DNA from: Planotetraspora kaengkrachanensis | GTDB lineage: Bacteria; Actinomycetota; Actinomycetes; Streptosporangiales; Streptosporangiaceae | NCBI RefSeq assembly: GCF_016862895.1 | Contig: NZ_BONV01000012.1 | Location: forward strand, 79,368-143,367 | DNA length: 64,000 bases | Direction: 5' to 3' | Part shown: one piece after another, positions 9,504-17,987 of the stretch | Layout: every line of letters starts with the position of its first letter | Position numbering within the stretch: position 1 is the stretch's first letter | The notes under the pieces: generated by a model | Database searches by the model: none | What the model saw: the letters and a program-made list of their open reading frames with translations, nothing else | Told to the model about the DNA's origin: nothing | Made by a program: the position numbers and the translations under genes

Positions 9504-10071
9504 TCACTGGCTGGCCTGCGCTGGAGTCAGGCGCGCCTGGCGCAGCAACTGCCGCACCGACGCCTCCAGAAGACTGTCCCTCACCTATGACCGTCTCGCT
9601 GCCATCCGGCAGCAGATCGCGCTCCTGATACCACTCCCGCATCTGGTCCGGGGTGAACTCCGACCGCTGGGGACGACTGTCATGCCGCCGAAGCGTCTCC
9701 GCGAAGGACACGTCCAGGTAGAAGAAGGCACTGATCCCGGCGTGATCATGGCGCAGGGACTCCAGCATCGCCCCATACCGGCTGGCGGTGAGGATGCCTT
9801 CGAGCAGAACGTGATACCCGTGATCAAGGGAGTACCGTGCGATCGTGTCGATGAGACCGATGTTCACTCCGCCATGCACGTCCCGCTCCCGCAGCAGGTC
9901 CCGCCGTACGACGTCTTGGCCGACCAACGCCAGACCACGTCCATAGGCCACCCGCACGGCACGGGCGACACTGGTCTTCCCAGAGCCGGAGTTCCCGCGG
10001 AGAACGATCAACCTGGTGTCGTGGGATCCAGTGCACACCGTCTCAGGGTACGAACAGGTCGGGGGCGACAC
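9504..10071 (-). pseudogene. P-loop kinase (AAA_33/zeta-like), frameshifted near the C-terminus
   Basis: The frame from GTG 10071, preceded by GGAGGG, encodes RLIVLRGNSGSGKTSVA (Walker A), a DVVRRDLLRE segment and FFYLDVSFAETLRRH, typical of small kinases that phosphorylate metabolites or antibiotics. After SETVIGEG the frame turns into low-complexity sequence and runs on to 9367. The other frame continues DSLLEASVRQLLRQARL and stops at 9504, which is the usual short helical end. The shift is at about 9578-9583 (GTGAGGGACAG on the coding strand; one extra G would explain it). It is divergent from the phosphotransferase gene with 48 bases between them. Confidence 0.65.
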
Positions 10072-10119
10072 GCACTCTTTCCCTCCTCAACTGGGTGCTG
10101 CCATATGGAGGGTCACCGG

Positions 10120-11336
10120 ATGCGGGATGACCTGGGTCCAACCCAGCTGCCTCGCCTTCTGGCCGAGCGGTACGGCCTGGCGATACAGAGCCTGGTCCAA
10201 CTGCCCATCGGCCAGGGAACCGTGAACTACCGGGCCAACTGTGCAATCGGCGAGGTCTTCGTCAAGAGCTACCCGCCCGGCACCGACCTCGAACAGGAAG
10301 CACGCGCGATCGAATTGTCCGAGCTCGCCCGCCGTAACCGCATTCCCTCGACCGCCGTTCTGCGCAACCATGACGGCCAGACCATCGACGCAACAACGTC
10401 TCTACCCGTGTCGATCTGGCAGTGGGTACCTGGCCGTGTCGTCACGGAGCTCAACACATCTCAGTACGAGCAGGCCGGTGACGCACTCGGACGCCTCCAC
10501 GCGCTTTTCGTGAAGCTCCCGGTGAACTCGACGTCCAACCGAAAAGTGGATGAGTGGCGTGACATCGATCTCGACGATCTGGCCGCGACCGTGGACGCCC
10601 TACTCGGAATCATCACATCGAGAAGGACCGAGGGCATCTTGGACGCCTTCGACACCGTCGCGGAACGCACCCTTCTCGAACGGCGCCAGATGCTTCCCCG
10701 GATCCCGGAGCTTCTCGCGGATCTTCCTGGCAATCTCGCCGTACAGCTCCTGCATGGCGACTACAGCCCGGTGAACCTGTTGTGGGTCGGCGACGAACTC
10801 GCGGCGGTGATCAACTTCAGCCCGCCGGACCCGTTCCTGCTGGCCTACGACCTGGGGCGGATGGCGTTCTACCCCAACACGGTCACCGGAGACCCGCAAC
10901 GGACGTCACGGCCTACATCGCAGCCAATCCCGCCGTCTCAGACATCGACATCCGCGCCTGCGGCCGGGTGGCGCCGCTCCAACTCATACGCAGCCTCTAC
11001 GGGGTCAAGCAGCACTACTCGAAGCCAGGCCTACTCCAGGCCGATCTCGACGAGTTCTGGCTCCTCCGGCATGAGGCCGCCGCATGCATGCTCGGACATC
11101 TCACGGAGATGGACACGCTGCTCGACGACCTGACCCTCCTCCGTCCGCCTTCCGGCCAGGGAGAAACTGTGACGCGAGGAACTGTTCACCCGTCCGAGAC
11201 AGCCGACTGCCGGCATACGCAGGCCGCCCTCGGCGACGGCGCATCGGCCATCCGGACGGGGCAGCACGTGACTCGGGCCTCGTATCGGCCCCGGGACCAC
11301 CATGAACGGGTTTGGGCTACGGCCGTCCGACGCTGA
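10120..11336 (+). pseudogene. Aminoglycoside phosphotransferase-family (APH) protein, frameshifted
   Basis: The start at ATG 10120 follows GGAGGG at 10107-10112. The product shows an APH-type kinase fold: QGTVNYRANC in the nucleotide-binding lobe, VFVKSYPPG with the ATP-contacting Lys, and LLHGDYSPVNLLW, the Brenner motif (HGDxxxxN). The following acidic motif is AVINFSPPDPF, where an Asp is commonly found in place of Asn. After ...VTGDPQ at about 10893-10900 the frame becomes unrelated, while the adjacent frame continues TDVTAYIAANPAVSD ... LIRSLYGVKQHYSKPG ... LLRHEAAACMLGHL, a proper APH C-terminus that stays open to 11336. One inserted or deleted base explains this. Substrate unknown. The readthrough tail overlaps the end of the convergent dehydrogenase gene. 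Confidence 0.65.
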
Positions 11337-12609
11337 TATAGGTGAAGCCCAGGCTCCGCATTACCGCCGGGTCCAGAAGATTTCGGCCGTCGAAGAACAC
11401 CGGCCTCCGCATCACCGAGGCGGCCTGCGCCCAGTCGACCTCCTTGAGCTGCGGCCAATCGGTGACCAGGATCGCCGCGTCCGCGCCCTCAACGGCCGAC
11501 CGGGGACTTTCGTGGCGGGTCGTCCACGTCCACGGCTCGGCCTCGGCCGGTCGCGCCATCGGGTCCCAGCAACGCACCTCCGCGCCTTCGGCCAGCAACC
11601 GGCCCGCAAGTACCGTGCTCGGAGCTTCCCGCATGTCATCCGTACCGGGCTTGAACGTCATCCCGAGGAGCGCCACCCGCGCGCCCGCCAGCGTGCCGAG
11701 CTCGTCTTTGAGACGCTGTATCGCCCGCCGCTTCTGCAGATTGTTGACCTCGATCACCGCCGACAACATCTGCAGGTGGTAGCCGGTGTTGGACGCCAAC
11801 TGCCGCAGCGCCTCGGAGTCCTTGGGAAAGCACGATCCGCCCCACCCGATGCCGGGCCGCAAAAAGTGGTGGCCCAGGCGGTGGTCCATGCCGACCGCGC
11901 GAGCCACGTCCTCAACGTCGGCGCCGGTCTTCTCGCAAAGAGTGGCGATCTCGTTGATGAAGCTGATCTTCGTGGCGAGCAGGGCGTTCGAGGCGAGTTT
12001 GGCCATTTCGGCGGAGCGCACGTCCATTACGACGACCGGCCCGTCCACACCCGTGTGCAGTTCCGAGATGAGCGCCGCCGTCGCATCGTCGTCGGCGCCG
12101 ATGACGACCCGGTCGGGATGCAGGAAATCCTCGACCGCGCGTCCCTCGGCGGTGAACTCCGGGTTGGCCGCATACCCGACATGTCCGAGCCCCGCGGCGT
12201 CCAGCGCGGCCCGCACCCGAGCGCCGGTCCCGACGGGCACGGTCGACTTCACCACCACGGCTCTCAGGTGCGATGCGGCCTCGAGCGACCGAACCACCGA
12301 CCAGACTCGGGACAGGTCCGCGTCACCGGACGCCGACGGCGGCGTGTCGACACACACATAGACGACCTCGGCGCCGTTCAGGGTCTCCTGTACGTCCAGG
12401 GTGAAGGTCAGCCGCTCCTTGTTCCGGGCGATCATGTCGCCGAGCCCAGGCTCGTAGATAGGCACATCACCAGACCGGAGGAGCCGAACTTTCTCCGGAT
12501 CGATGTCCCGTACCACCACACGATGGCCGAGTTCGGCGAGGCAGGCACCGGTCACCAGACCGATGTAGCCGGCACCGAACACAGCAATGCGCAGTCCCGG
12601 CCTGACCAT
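11317..12609 (-). CDS. ugd: UDP-glucose 6-dehydrogenase
   Basis: About 430 residues from ATG 12609 (MVRPGLRIAVFGAGYIGLV). The enzyme oxidises UDP-glucose to UDP-glucuronate in two NAD+-dependent steps and feeds exopolysaccharide or sugar synthesis. Visible motifs are the N-terminal Rossmann GAGYIG, STVPVGTGA, NPEF (substrate-binding loop), the helix EMAKLASNALLATKISFINE with catalytic Lys, GWGGSCFPKD with the nucleophilic Cys, and LGMTFKPGTDDMREAPS in the C-terminal domain. The frame is open upstream to a GTG at 12702, but that region lacks a ribosome binding site and the family begins close to the Rossmann strand, so 12609 is preferred. Its stop lies next to or inside the broken APH gene. 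No other polysaccharide gene is adjacent. Confidence 0.9.
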   Translation of the reverse strand: MVRPGLRIAVFGAGYIGLVTGACLAELGHRVVVRDIDPEKVRLLRSGDVPIYEPGLGDMIARNKERLTFTLDVQETLNGAEVVYVCVDTPPSASGDADLSRVWSVVRSLEAASHLRAVVVKSTVPVGTGARVRAALDAAGLGHVGYAANPEFTAEGRAVEDFLHPDRVVIGADDDATAALISELHTGVDGPVVVMDVRSAEMAKLASNALLATKISFINEIATLCEKTGADVEDVARAVGMDHRLGHHFLRPGIGWGGSCFPKDSEALRQLASNTGYHLQMLSAVIEVNNLQKRRAIQRLKDELGTLAGARVALLGMTFKPGTDDMREAPSTVLAGRLLAEGAEVRCWDPMARPAEAEPWTWTTRHESPRSAVEGADAAILVTDWPQLKEVDWAQAASVMRRPVFFDGRNLLDPAVMRSLGFTYISVGRP

Positions 12610-12847
12610 GCTGTCATCCGTTCTCGCGGTCACGTCCGGAATTTCTCTGCCCGGGCTGTGAGGGATGCCCACCATACCTGTGACCCTGTGATATTCGCCC
12701 ACAACACTGCGTTAGACCCTGCTACCCCAGAAGACTCCGCCGGTCGACGGCCATTCGTGGTCGTCGGGCTCTCTATGTTCGTCGGCCGGGGGTCGTAGTC
12801 GCGGGGAGACACATGACCTCACCATGCTGAATCTCGCGCTCAGTTGG

Positions 12848-13216
12848 TCATGTCCCAGATGAAGCGAGCGCGCGCTCCACTGCCCGCACCGCCGCCAAAA
12901 TGCATGGTGTCGAGGCAGTTATTGAGCGGCTGACGAGGTGCTTGGGACCGTAGCGGGAATGAATCTCCGCCAATCGTTCGGCGACGTCGAGATGCGTTCC
13001 GTCTGGACCGGTGGTCATGTCGCAGTAGGTCAGTGCTTCGACGAGTTCGGGACGTTCCTCGTCGAACTCAGCGGTGAGTGCGTCAAAGAGGTCGCGAAGA
13101 TTCTCATCATCCGGCCTGCTCGGAAGTCCCTTGACGAGCGGGGGGACGAGGGACGGCAGGGCGTACGTCATCGACGTCGTACGCCGACGGGCCCACCGGG
13201 ACGCCGACGTCAACAC
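12848..13216 (-). pseudogene. C-terminal fragment of an HD-family phosphohydrolase
   Basis: The conserved part, LVEALTYCDMTTGPDGTHLDVAERLAEI followed by SRYGPKHLVSRSI, is the usual C-terminal third of actinobacterial HD-domain proteins (split here by my reading of the frame, not by a gap). The metal-binding HD motif and the AHHSGA-type segment that should precede it are missing; instead the frame begins with unrelated Arg/Ser-rich residues and no ribosome binding site. The gene therefore lacks its catalytic half and is probably a remnant left by a deletion or rearrangement between the dehydrogenase gene and the secreted-protein pair. Confidence 0.55.
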
Positions 13217-13379
13217 GCCCGTAGGACGGTGCCGTGAGCGTGCGGAACATCGAAACCATCGCCCGTGGAGTGGGGGACAGACTCGTCGAAACAGGAGATT
13301 GTCACGATATGCAAACGCGAGTCATATGACTTCTGGTGCATTCCTAGTATTTCTGGGTGCGTCGAGACGGGGAGGACCG

Positions 13380-13688
13380 ATGGGGGATAAGGTGCCCAAT
13401 CCGCAGCTGGCGGATTTGAAGAAATTACGCGCAGACTGGGCCGCCGAATACGAGGAGGTCAAGACCGCGATCGACCGGCCCGCGAAGGACTTCGGCGGCG
13501 GCGAGGTCATCAGCGGGGCCTGGCGCGACAAGCAGGCACCGGAGATCACCGGACGCAAGGACCGCGTGCACAGGCTCGTCGACGACGTGCTCGATGCCAT
13601 CGACGCGGCCATCAAGGGGCAGCCGGAAGAGGTTTCCGAGAACGAGGCCAGGAACTACCGCCGAATGCGCGCGGGGAGGCTCGGATGA
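13380..13688 (+). CDS. Small helical protein paired with a large putative secreted protein
   Basis: A 102-residue protein starting at ATG 13380 after GGGGAGGACCG. It is charged and helical with a central Gly-containing turn (DFGGGEVISGAWRDKQA), reminiscent in size and helix-turn-helix shape of ESAT-6/WXG100 proteins, although the exact W-x-G motif is replaced by AWRD. Its stop overlaps the start of the next gene (ATGA at 13685-13688), so the two are translationally coupled. In actinobacteria such small partners often accompany large proteins exported by type VII secretion. No secretion machinery gene is in the window, so this role is inference. Confidence 0.7.
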   Translation: MGDKVPNPQLADLKKLRADWAAEYEEVKTAIDRPAKDFGGGEVISGAWRDKQAPEITGRKDRVHRLVDDVLDAIDAAIKGQPEEVSENEARNYRRMRAGRLG

Positions 13689-15631
13689 CCGGGTTCAGCG
13701 GCATGAAGGTCGGCCAGTTCAAGATGACCGTCAAGAGCATGTCGGACGGCGCGACCGTGCTCAAGGATGCCAAGAGCAGGTTCACCAAGAACTTTTCTGA
13801 ATTGGGCGTCGACACCGCGAGCCTGAACGAGCTGGGCAGGATCGGCGGCGAGATCGAGGGCATGCTGCCCGAGGCCAGGCGGCGACTGGACCTGGGCGTC
13901 GCGCTCGAACGCCGCAAGGACCCGTGGCTGAAGAACACAGACGCCACGACCTACGTGGCCGAGCCTCCGATGTCCGTGGCCGACGCCCGCGCCAAGGGCA
14001 AGGAGCTGGCCGACCGGCTCAACGCGCTCAACAGCACCGACGGCGCCAGCGCCGAGGAGATCCACAGGATCGCCGAGGAGTTGAAGGCGTACCAGGACGA
14101 CCCCGAGGTGCTGGCCGCGTTCTTCACCGGCGTGCAGCCCCCGAACCGGCTCACGTCGTTGCCGAGCCTGATGTACGCGTGCGGGAGCAAGACCGCCTCC
14201 CAGGACCTGGAGGTGTTCTCCAAGGCACTGGGCGTGGCGATCAGCGCGGAGAACCTGACCACGCCGGGCATGGACAAGGTCAAGCAGGCGCTGACCACGT
14301 CGGGCGGGATACCGGGCACGAATTGGGACAAGCTGGCGCTGTTGCAGTACGGCAAGTTCCCGACCGACTTCGTCAAGCTGGCCGCCAAGAATCTGGCGCT
14401 GGACGACTTCGCGAAGGACCCCGACCAGGATTTCCGCGGCGGCTTCGCCAGCTCGCGCGCCTACAACGGGGCGGTGTCGGAGGACAACGTCGCGCTGGCG
14501 CTCAATATGCTCGGCAAGGACGACGTCGCGGCGCGTGACGTGTTGTGGAACATGCATCCAGGCGACTACCGCAAGACCTTCACCCAGCTTCTGAACTACT
14601 CGCGGATGCGTGACGACGTCGGGGACGCGCTGGGCCTGGCGATCGAGGCGGGCGGCGGCGTGCACACCGAGGAGCCCGGCAAGCACAGCCCAGGGGCCTC
14701 CCAGTTCGCCTTCGAGTGGATTCTCGCGGCCGGCGCCAAGGGCAAGGACGTCAACTGGTCACTCAAGGACTCCAACGCCAGCCTGGCCTCCTCCTACAAG
14801 CACGAGCTGACGACCGGTGCCCGGATCGACGACGCCAGGAACCGCGAATCCGGCATGGGCGCGCCGCCGGACTTCTCCGCCATCCCGGGTCTCACCCCGT
14901 CCTTCTATCTGAGCCCTAAGGACACCTACAACTTCATCAAGACGTTCGCCGACCACGAGCAGGCCACCCAGTCCTTCGACCAGGAGATGGGCGCCTTCAG
15001 GCACGACCTGCTCGTGAACGCCGCCAAGATCGACGCGGAGGCCCTGAAGAGCGGCAAGGACCCGCACAACTTCCAGCGCGCCGCCAGCGCGCTGGGCGAC
15101 CTGGCCGGGCTGGAGTACGCGGCGATCGTCAAGGTGCGGGGCGACCAGGACGAGTTCGATGCGCAGATGCGCAGCCTGATGAAGGACATCGTTACGGTCG
15201 GCCTGATCGACCGCATCCCCATGTCCGGCGCGGTCAAGACGTTCGGCTGGGAGGCCACCAAGTTCATGGTCGGCAAGGGCCTGGACAACTGGGCCGGTGG
15301 TGACGAGAACAACACCCGAGTCGGCAAATTCGACAACGCGACCGACGCCTGGGTGGCCGCCCAGCGCTACGAGATGGCCTCGATCCTGCTGGAGGCCGGC
15401 TACCCGGCGAACCCGCCGTTCCCCCAGGAGCTCACCAAGGACGGCAAGCCACTGTCCGTCGACGAGATGATCAAGGACAAGAACAAGCTGAAGGCCTTCG
15501 ACGACTGGATGGACAAAACCGACATAGACGGCGAGGGTTCCACGTTCGACCAGAAGGTCGAGGAGGGCAACGACGCGGTCACCAGCAAGGAGCCGGAGAC
15601 GGTCGCGAAGGAGTACGAGAAGAAGGATTAG
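13685..15631 (+). CDS. Large putative type VII-associated protein (DUF6571-like)
   Basis: A 648-residue protein whose start overlaps the preceding stop. It begins MTGFSGMKVGQFKMTVKSM, then a helical segment (LKDAKSRFTKNFSELG ... IGGEIEGMLPEARRRL) similar to the N-terminal helices of WXG100/LXG-type proteins. The middle has LNALNSTDGASAEEI and LPSLMYACGSK, LAFFTGVQP-like segments typical of a family of large actinobacterial proteins that I associate with DUF6571. There is no signal peptide and no transmembrane helix. The C-terminus is Lys/Glu-rich (ETVAKEYEKKD). No known toxin catalytic motif is visible. The gene ends 4 bases before the end of the convergent lipoprotein gene. Confidence 0.7.
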   Translation: MTGFSGMKVGQFKMTVKSMSDGATVLKDAKSRFTKNFSELGVDTASLNELGRIGGEIEGMLPEARRRLDLGVALERRKDPWLKNTDATTYVAEPPMSVADARAKGKELADRLNALNSTDGASAEEIHRIAEELKAYQDDPEVLAAFFTGVQPPNRLTSLPSLMYACGSKTASQDLEVFSKALGVAISAENLTTPGMDKVKQALTTSGGIPGTNWDKLALLQYGKFPTDFVKLAAKNLALDDFAKDPDQDFRGGFASSRAYNGAVSEDNVALALNMLGKDDVAARDVLWNMHPGDYRKTFTQLLNYSRMRDDVGDALGLAIEAGGGVHTEEPGKHSPGASQFAFEWILAAGAKGKDVNWSLKDSNASLASSYKHELTTGARIDDARNRESGMGAPPDFSAIPGLTPSFYLSPKDTYNFIKTFADHEQATQSFDQEMGAFRHDLLVNAAKIDAEALKSGKDPHNFQRAASALGDLAGLEYAAIVKVRGDQDEFDAQMRSLMKDIVTVGLIDRIPMSGAVKTFGWEATKFMVGKGLDNWAGGDENNTRVGKFDNATDAWVAAQRYEMASILLEAGYPANPPFPQELTKDGKPLSVDEMIKDKNKLKAFDDWMDKTDIDGEGSTFDQKVEEGNDAVTSKEPETVAKEYEKKD

Positions 15632-15635
15632 GCGG

Positions 15636-16094
15636 TCACGCGCAGGCCGTCTGGCCCTCGACCGTGACCGCCACGGTGTCCTCCTGCGGCAGGGTCATCG
15701 TGTAGGTGAAGGTGATCTCGGGCTCCTGTTTGACCTCTTTCACCTGGCGCGAGTCGGTCTTGTCGGACTGGTCGGGGCCGCCCGTCGCGGTCTCGTAACC
15801 CGCTTCGGAGAACCGCGCGCCGATGGTGCGTTCGGCATTGTCGAGCGTGTCGTCGGCGTCGGGGTTGTTGGAGCTCAATGTCGCGGTGGCCGTGAAGACC
15901 CGCTTGAAGGTCCCGTCACCGCAAGCGACGTTCTCCGTCGCCGGGCTGGTGATTTTCGGCTCGACCCACTTCTCCCACGCCATGACCTGCTGCCCGTCCT
16001 TGGCCAACTGGGCGCCCGATTCGTCGATCGAGCCGCCGCTGCAGGCCGTGAGCAGCACGGCGATGGCCGCTAACGGAAATAATCGCCTCAACAC
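15636..16094 (-). CDS. Small lipoprotein
   Basis: A 152-residue protein with a lipoprotein signal: MLRRLFPLAAIAVLLTAC, with lipobox LTAC and Cys18 as the acylated residue, so it should be anchored to the outer face of the membrane. The mature part is acidic (GAQLAKDGQQVMAWEKWVEP) with three later Cys or charged segments, two of the Cys (ENVACGDG and QTACA near the C-terminus) able to form a disulfide. I do not recognise the family. It is convergent with the large gene at 13685-15631 with only 4 bases between stops, which suggests the three genes travel together and that the lipoprotein may act at the cell surface with that protein; this is inference. Confidence 0.75.
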   Translation of the reverse strand: MLRRLFPLAAIAVLLTACSGGSIDESGAQLAKDGQQVMAWEKWVEPKITSPATENVACGDGTFKRVFTATATLSSNNPDADDTLDNAERTIGARFSEAGYETATGGPDQSDKTDSRQVKEVKQEPEITFTYTMTLPQEDTVAVTVEGQTACA

Positions 16095-16251
16095 CAGCCC
16101 ACTCCTCCTACGCCGTCACATGCCGCGTGGGGGCAGCTTAGCGAAATGTGGAAAGCGTCACGGGAATCGCGCCGCAGAGCCTGTGCCCTGAGCGGTACGG
16201 CGGAACACGGCGGCGTCCAGCGGAACCCGCGCACGCAGGGGCGTTGTCCGA

Positions 16252-16295
16252 AGCCTTCCAAACTGGCTACTCGGGTTCGATTCCCGTCATCCGCT
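16252..16295 (+). other. 3' remnant of tRNA-Gly (UCC anticodon), possible attachment site
   Basis: The segment contains anticodon loop CTTCCAA, the 3' part of the anticodon stem (ACTGG), the T-arm (CGGG TTCGATT CCCG) and acceptor strand CATCCGC plus T. The 5' half upstream does not form a D-arm, the anticodon stem is unpaired, and the presumptive 5' acceptor (GCGGAAC at 16220) pairs at only five of seven positions. It looks like a tRNA 3' end left at an integration or deletion junction, between the lipoprotein gene and frdD. Confidence 0.6.
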
Positions 16296-16474
16296 CCCGA
16301 TGCACAAGGCCGTCGGATATCGCCGATCGAATCGCCTGCACGCGGATTGGTTCGCGATGCTCTCCCGTTCGCGCTTTCGGAGGGCTTTCTCGGCCTCGTC
16401 CAGCGGCCGTACCTCGTCCAGCGGCCATAACTGGGAAATGACCGTAGGCCTCGTACGCATCCAACTCGCCGATC

Positions 16475-16828
16475 TCACAGGACTGCCAGCAGGAGATAGC
16501 CGGCCACTGCCGATCCGGCCAATGCTCCGCCGTAGCAGAACAGATTGATCGCCCTTTCGAGGTGCTTGAGCTGCAGCCCGTCATACAGGGCGTAGCGGAA
16601 GCGGTGCGCCCAATGGAAGAGCGCCAGCACGCAGAAGCCGAAGAGAGCGACGCGCGTGACGGGGTGGCCCAGCACGGCGGACAGGTGCGCATGGTCGGGC
16701 GGCGACACCCAGCCCAGCGGGAACGCGAGGCCGAAGAGGAACAGCAGTACTGGGATCAGCAGGGCCGACAGCACGCCGCCGGCGCTGAACAGCAACCACA
16801 GGAACGGTTCCATCGGACGCCTGGCCAT
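16475..16828 (-). CDS. frdD: Fumarate reductase membrane anchor subunit D
   Basis: A 117-residue hydrophobic protein with three predicted membrane helices (LLFSAGGVLSALLIPVLLFL; VALFGFCVLALFHWAHRF; LFCYGGALAGSAVAGYLLLA). With FrdC it anchors the soluble FrdAB dimer to the cytoplasmic membrane and hands electrons between quinol and the iron-sulfur chain. The second helix carries His residues (FHWAHR) that fit a quinone- or haem-proximal site. It is the last gene of frdABCD, starting about 3 bases after the frdC stop. Confidence 0.85.
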   Translation of the reverse strand: MARRPMEPFLWLLFSAGGVLSALLIPVLLFLFGLAFPLGWVSPPDHAHLSAVLGHPVTRVALFGFCVLALFHWAHRFRYALYDGLQLKHLERAINLFCYGGALAGSAVAGYLLLAVL

Positions 16829-16831
16829 CGT

Positions 16832-17242
16832 TCACCCCAAAATCAGAAAGGCCGCGAGCGCTGATGCGAGCATCCAGGCAACAAGGTTGCCCGCGCCGAT
16901 CGCGGCCGGCGGCAGGCGCCTGCCGCGCAGCCGTACGACCATCGCGTGCGGCGAGAGCGTGAACAGCCAGGTGACGGCGTGGAGCAGGATGAAGCACAAC
17001 GCGACCACGTTCAGCAGGAGCATCCCCGGTGTGGCGCTCCAGTCCAGGAACCGCCGGTAGTCCTCCGGCCCCTGAGCGACCGCGTTCACCAGCAGCAACA
17101 GGAACACCACGAACCACGCCACGAAAACACTACTCAGCTCGCGGAGCACGAACAGCAGATATGAGCGGCGTCGCAGCCACCAGAAGACCGGTACGCGCGG
17201 CCGGTACCACCGAGGGTGAAATGGCGTGTGCTCGGTCTTCAT
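16832..17242 (-). CDS. frdC: Fumarate reductase membrane anchor subunit C
   Basis: A 136-residue protein starting at ATG 17242, where its ATG overlaps the frdB stop (ATGA). After a basic N-terminus ([22 protein letters not shown]) there are three membrane helices ([58 protein letters not shown]), the classical FrdC arrangement. The RxPVxWW element and the HAVTWLF helix are typical for the anchor that binds the quinone together with FrdD. The frame is open upstream to 17353 but that part is inside frdB and lacks a start signal. Confidence 0.85.
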   Translation of the reverse strand: MKTEHTPFHPRWYRPRVPVFWWLRRRSYLLFVLRELSSVFVAWFVVFLLLLVNAVAQGPEDYRRFLDWSATPGMLLLNVVALCFILLHAVTWLFTLSPHAMVVRLRGRRLPPAAIGAGNLVAWMLASALAAFLILG

Positions 17243-17982
17243 CGCGCCCCCCGTGGCAGAAGCAATGCCTTGAGGGAGTCCATGGCCGCCGTGAACTTGT
17301 ACCGCTGAATGGCACCTGCCGGATCGACGTCCTTCGGGCAGACCGCGCTGCACTCGCCCACGAAAGTGCAGGCCCAGATGCCTTCGGCCGCCGAGAGGAC
17401 GTCCGTCCGCTCCGAGGCGCCCTGGTCACGCGAGTCGAGGTTGTAGCGCTGGGCGAGAGCGATGGCCGCCGGGCCGAGGAACTCCTCGTCGAGCGCGTAA
17501 ACGGGGCAGGCCGCGTAACAGAGCATGCAGTTGATGCACATGCTGAACTGCTCGTACTCCTCACGCTCCGCCGGCAACTGGGGATACTCTCCGGCGGCCG
17601 GAGGTTCCTGCTCCGATCGGATGAGCCAGGGCTTGACCCGCGGCAGCTTGCGCATGAAGTCACCGATGTCCACAACGAGATCGCGCACGACGGGGAAGTT
17701 GGACAGCGGCTCGACGCGTACGGGACCGGGCGCATAGTCGCCCAAGAAGGTGGCACACGTCAGCTTCGGCTCGCCGTTCACGGTCATGCCGCAGCTCCCG
17801 CAGACGCCCATCCTGCAGGACCAGCGGTAGGAGAGCGTGCCGTCCAGGTGGTCCTTGATGTGGTTCAGGCCGTCGAGGACCGACCACTCTTTGCGCAGCG
17901 GTATCTCGTGCTCCTGCGTCGTCGGCTCGGTGTCGCTCTCCGGCCGGTAGCGGGTTACCCGCAGGATGATGCGATCCGCCAT
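17239..17982 (-). CDS. frdB: Fumarate reductase iron-sulfur subunit
   Basis: A 247-residue protein starting at ATG 17982 behind GGGAGGTGACGCTC. It carries the electron relay: a [2Fe-2S] motif ([11 protein letters not shown] ... LTC) in the N-terminal ferredoxin-like domain, a [4Fe-4S] motif ([12 protein letters not shown]) and a [3Fe-4S]-type motif ([12 protein letters not shown]) in the C-terminal helical domain. All ligand Cys are present. It links FrdA to the membrane subunits. The gene lies 5 bases after frdA and overlaps frdC by 4 bases. Confidence 0.92.
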   Translation of the reverse strand: MADRIILRVTRYRPESDTEPTTQEHEIPLRKEWSVLDGLNHIKDHLDGTLSYRWSCRMGVCGSCGMTVNGEPKLTCATFLGDYAPGPVRVEPLSNFPVVRDLVVDIGDFMRKLPRVKPWLIRSEQEPPAAGEYPQLPAEREEYEQFSMCINCMLCYAACPVYALDEEFLGPAAIALAQRYNLDSRDQGASERTDVLSAAEGIWACTFVGECSAVCPKDVDPAGAIQRYKFTAAMDSLKALLLPRGAR

Positions 17983-17987
17983 GAGCG

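Noticed and set aside
16220..16295. A complete tRNA-Gly gene of about 76 bases
   Set aside because: The T-arm and acceptor 3' strand fit, but the D-arm is missing, the anticodon stem does not pair, and the acceptor has two mismatches. Kept only as a 3' remnant.
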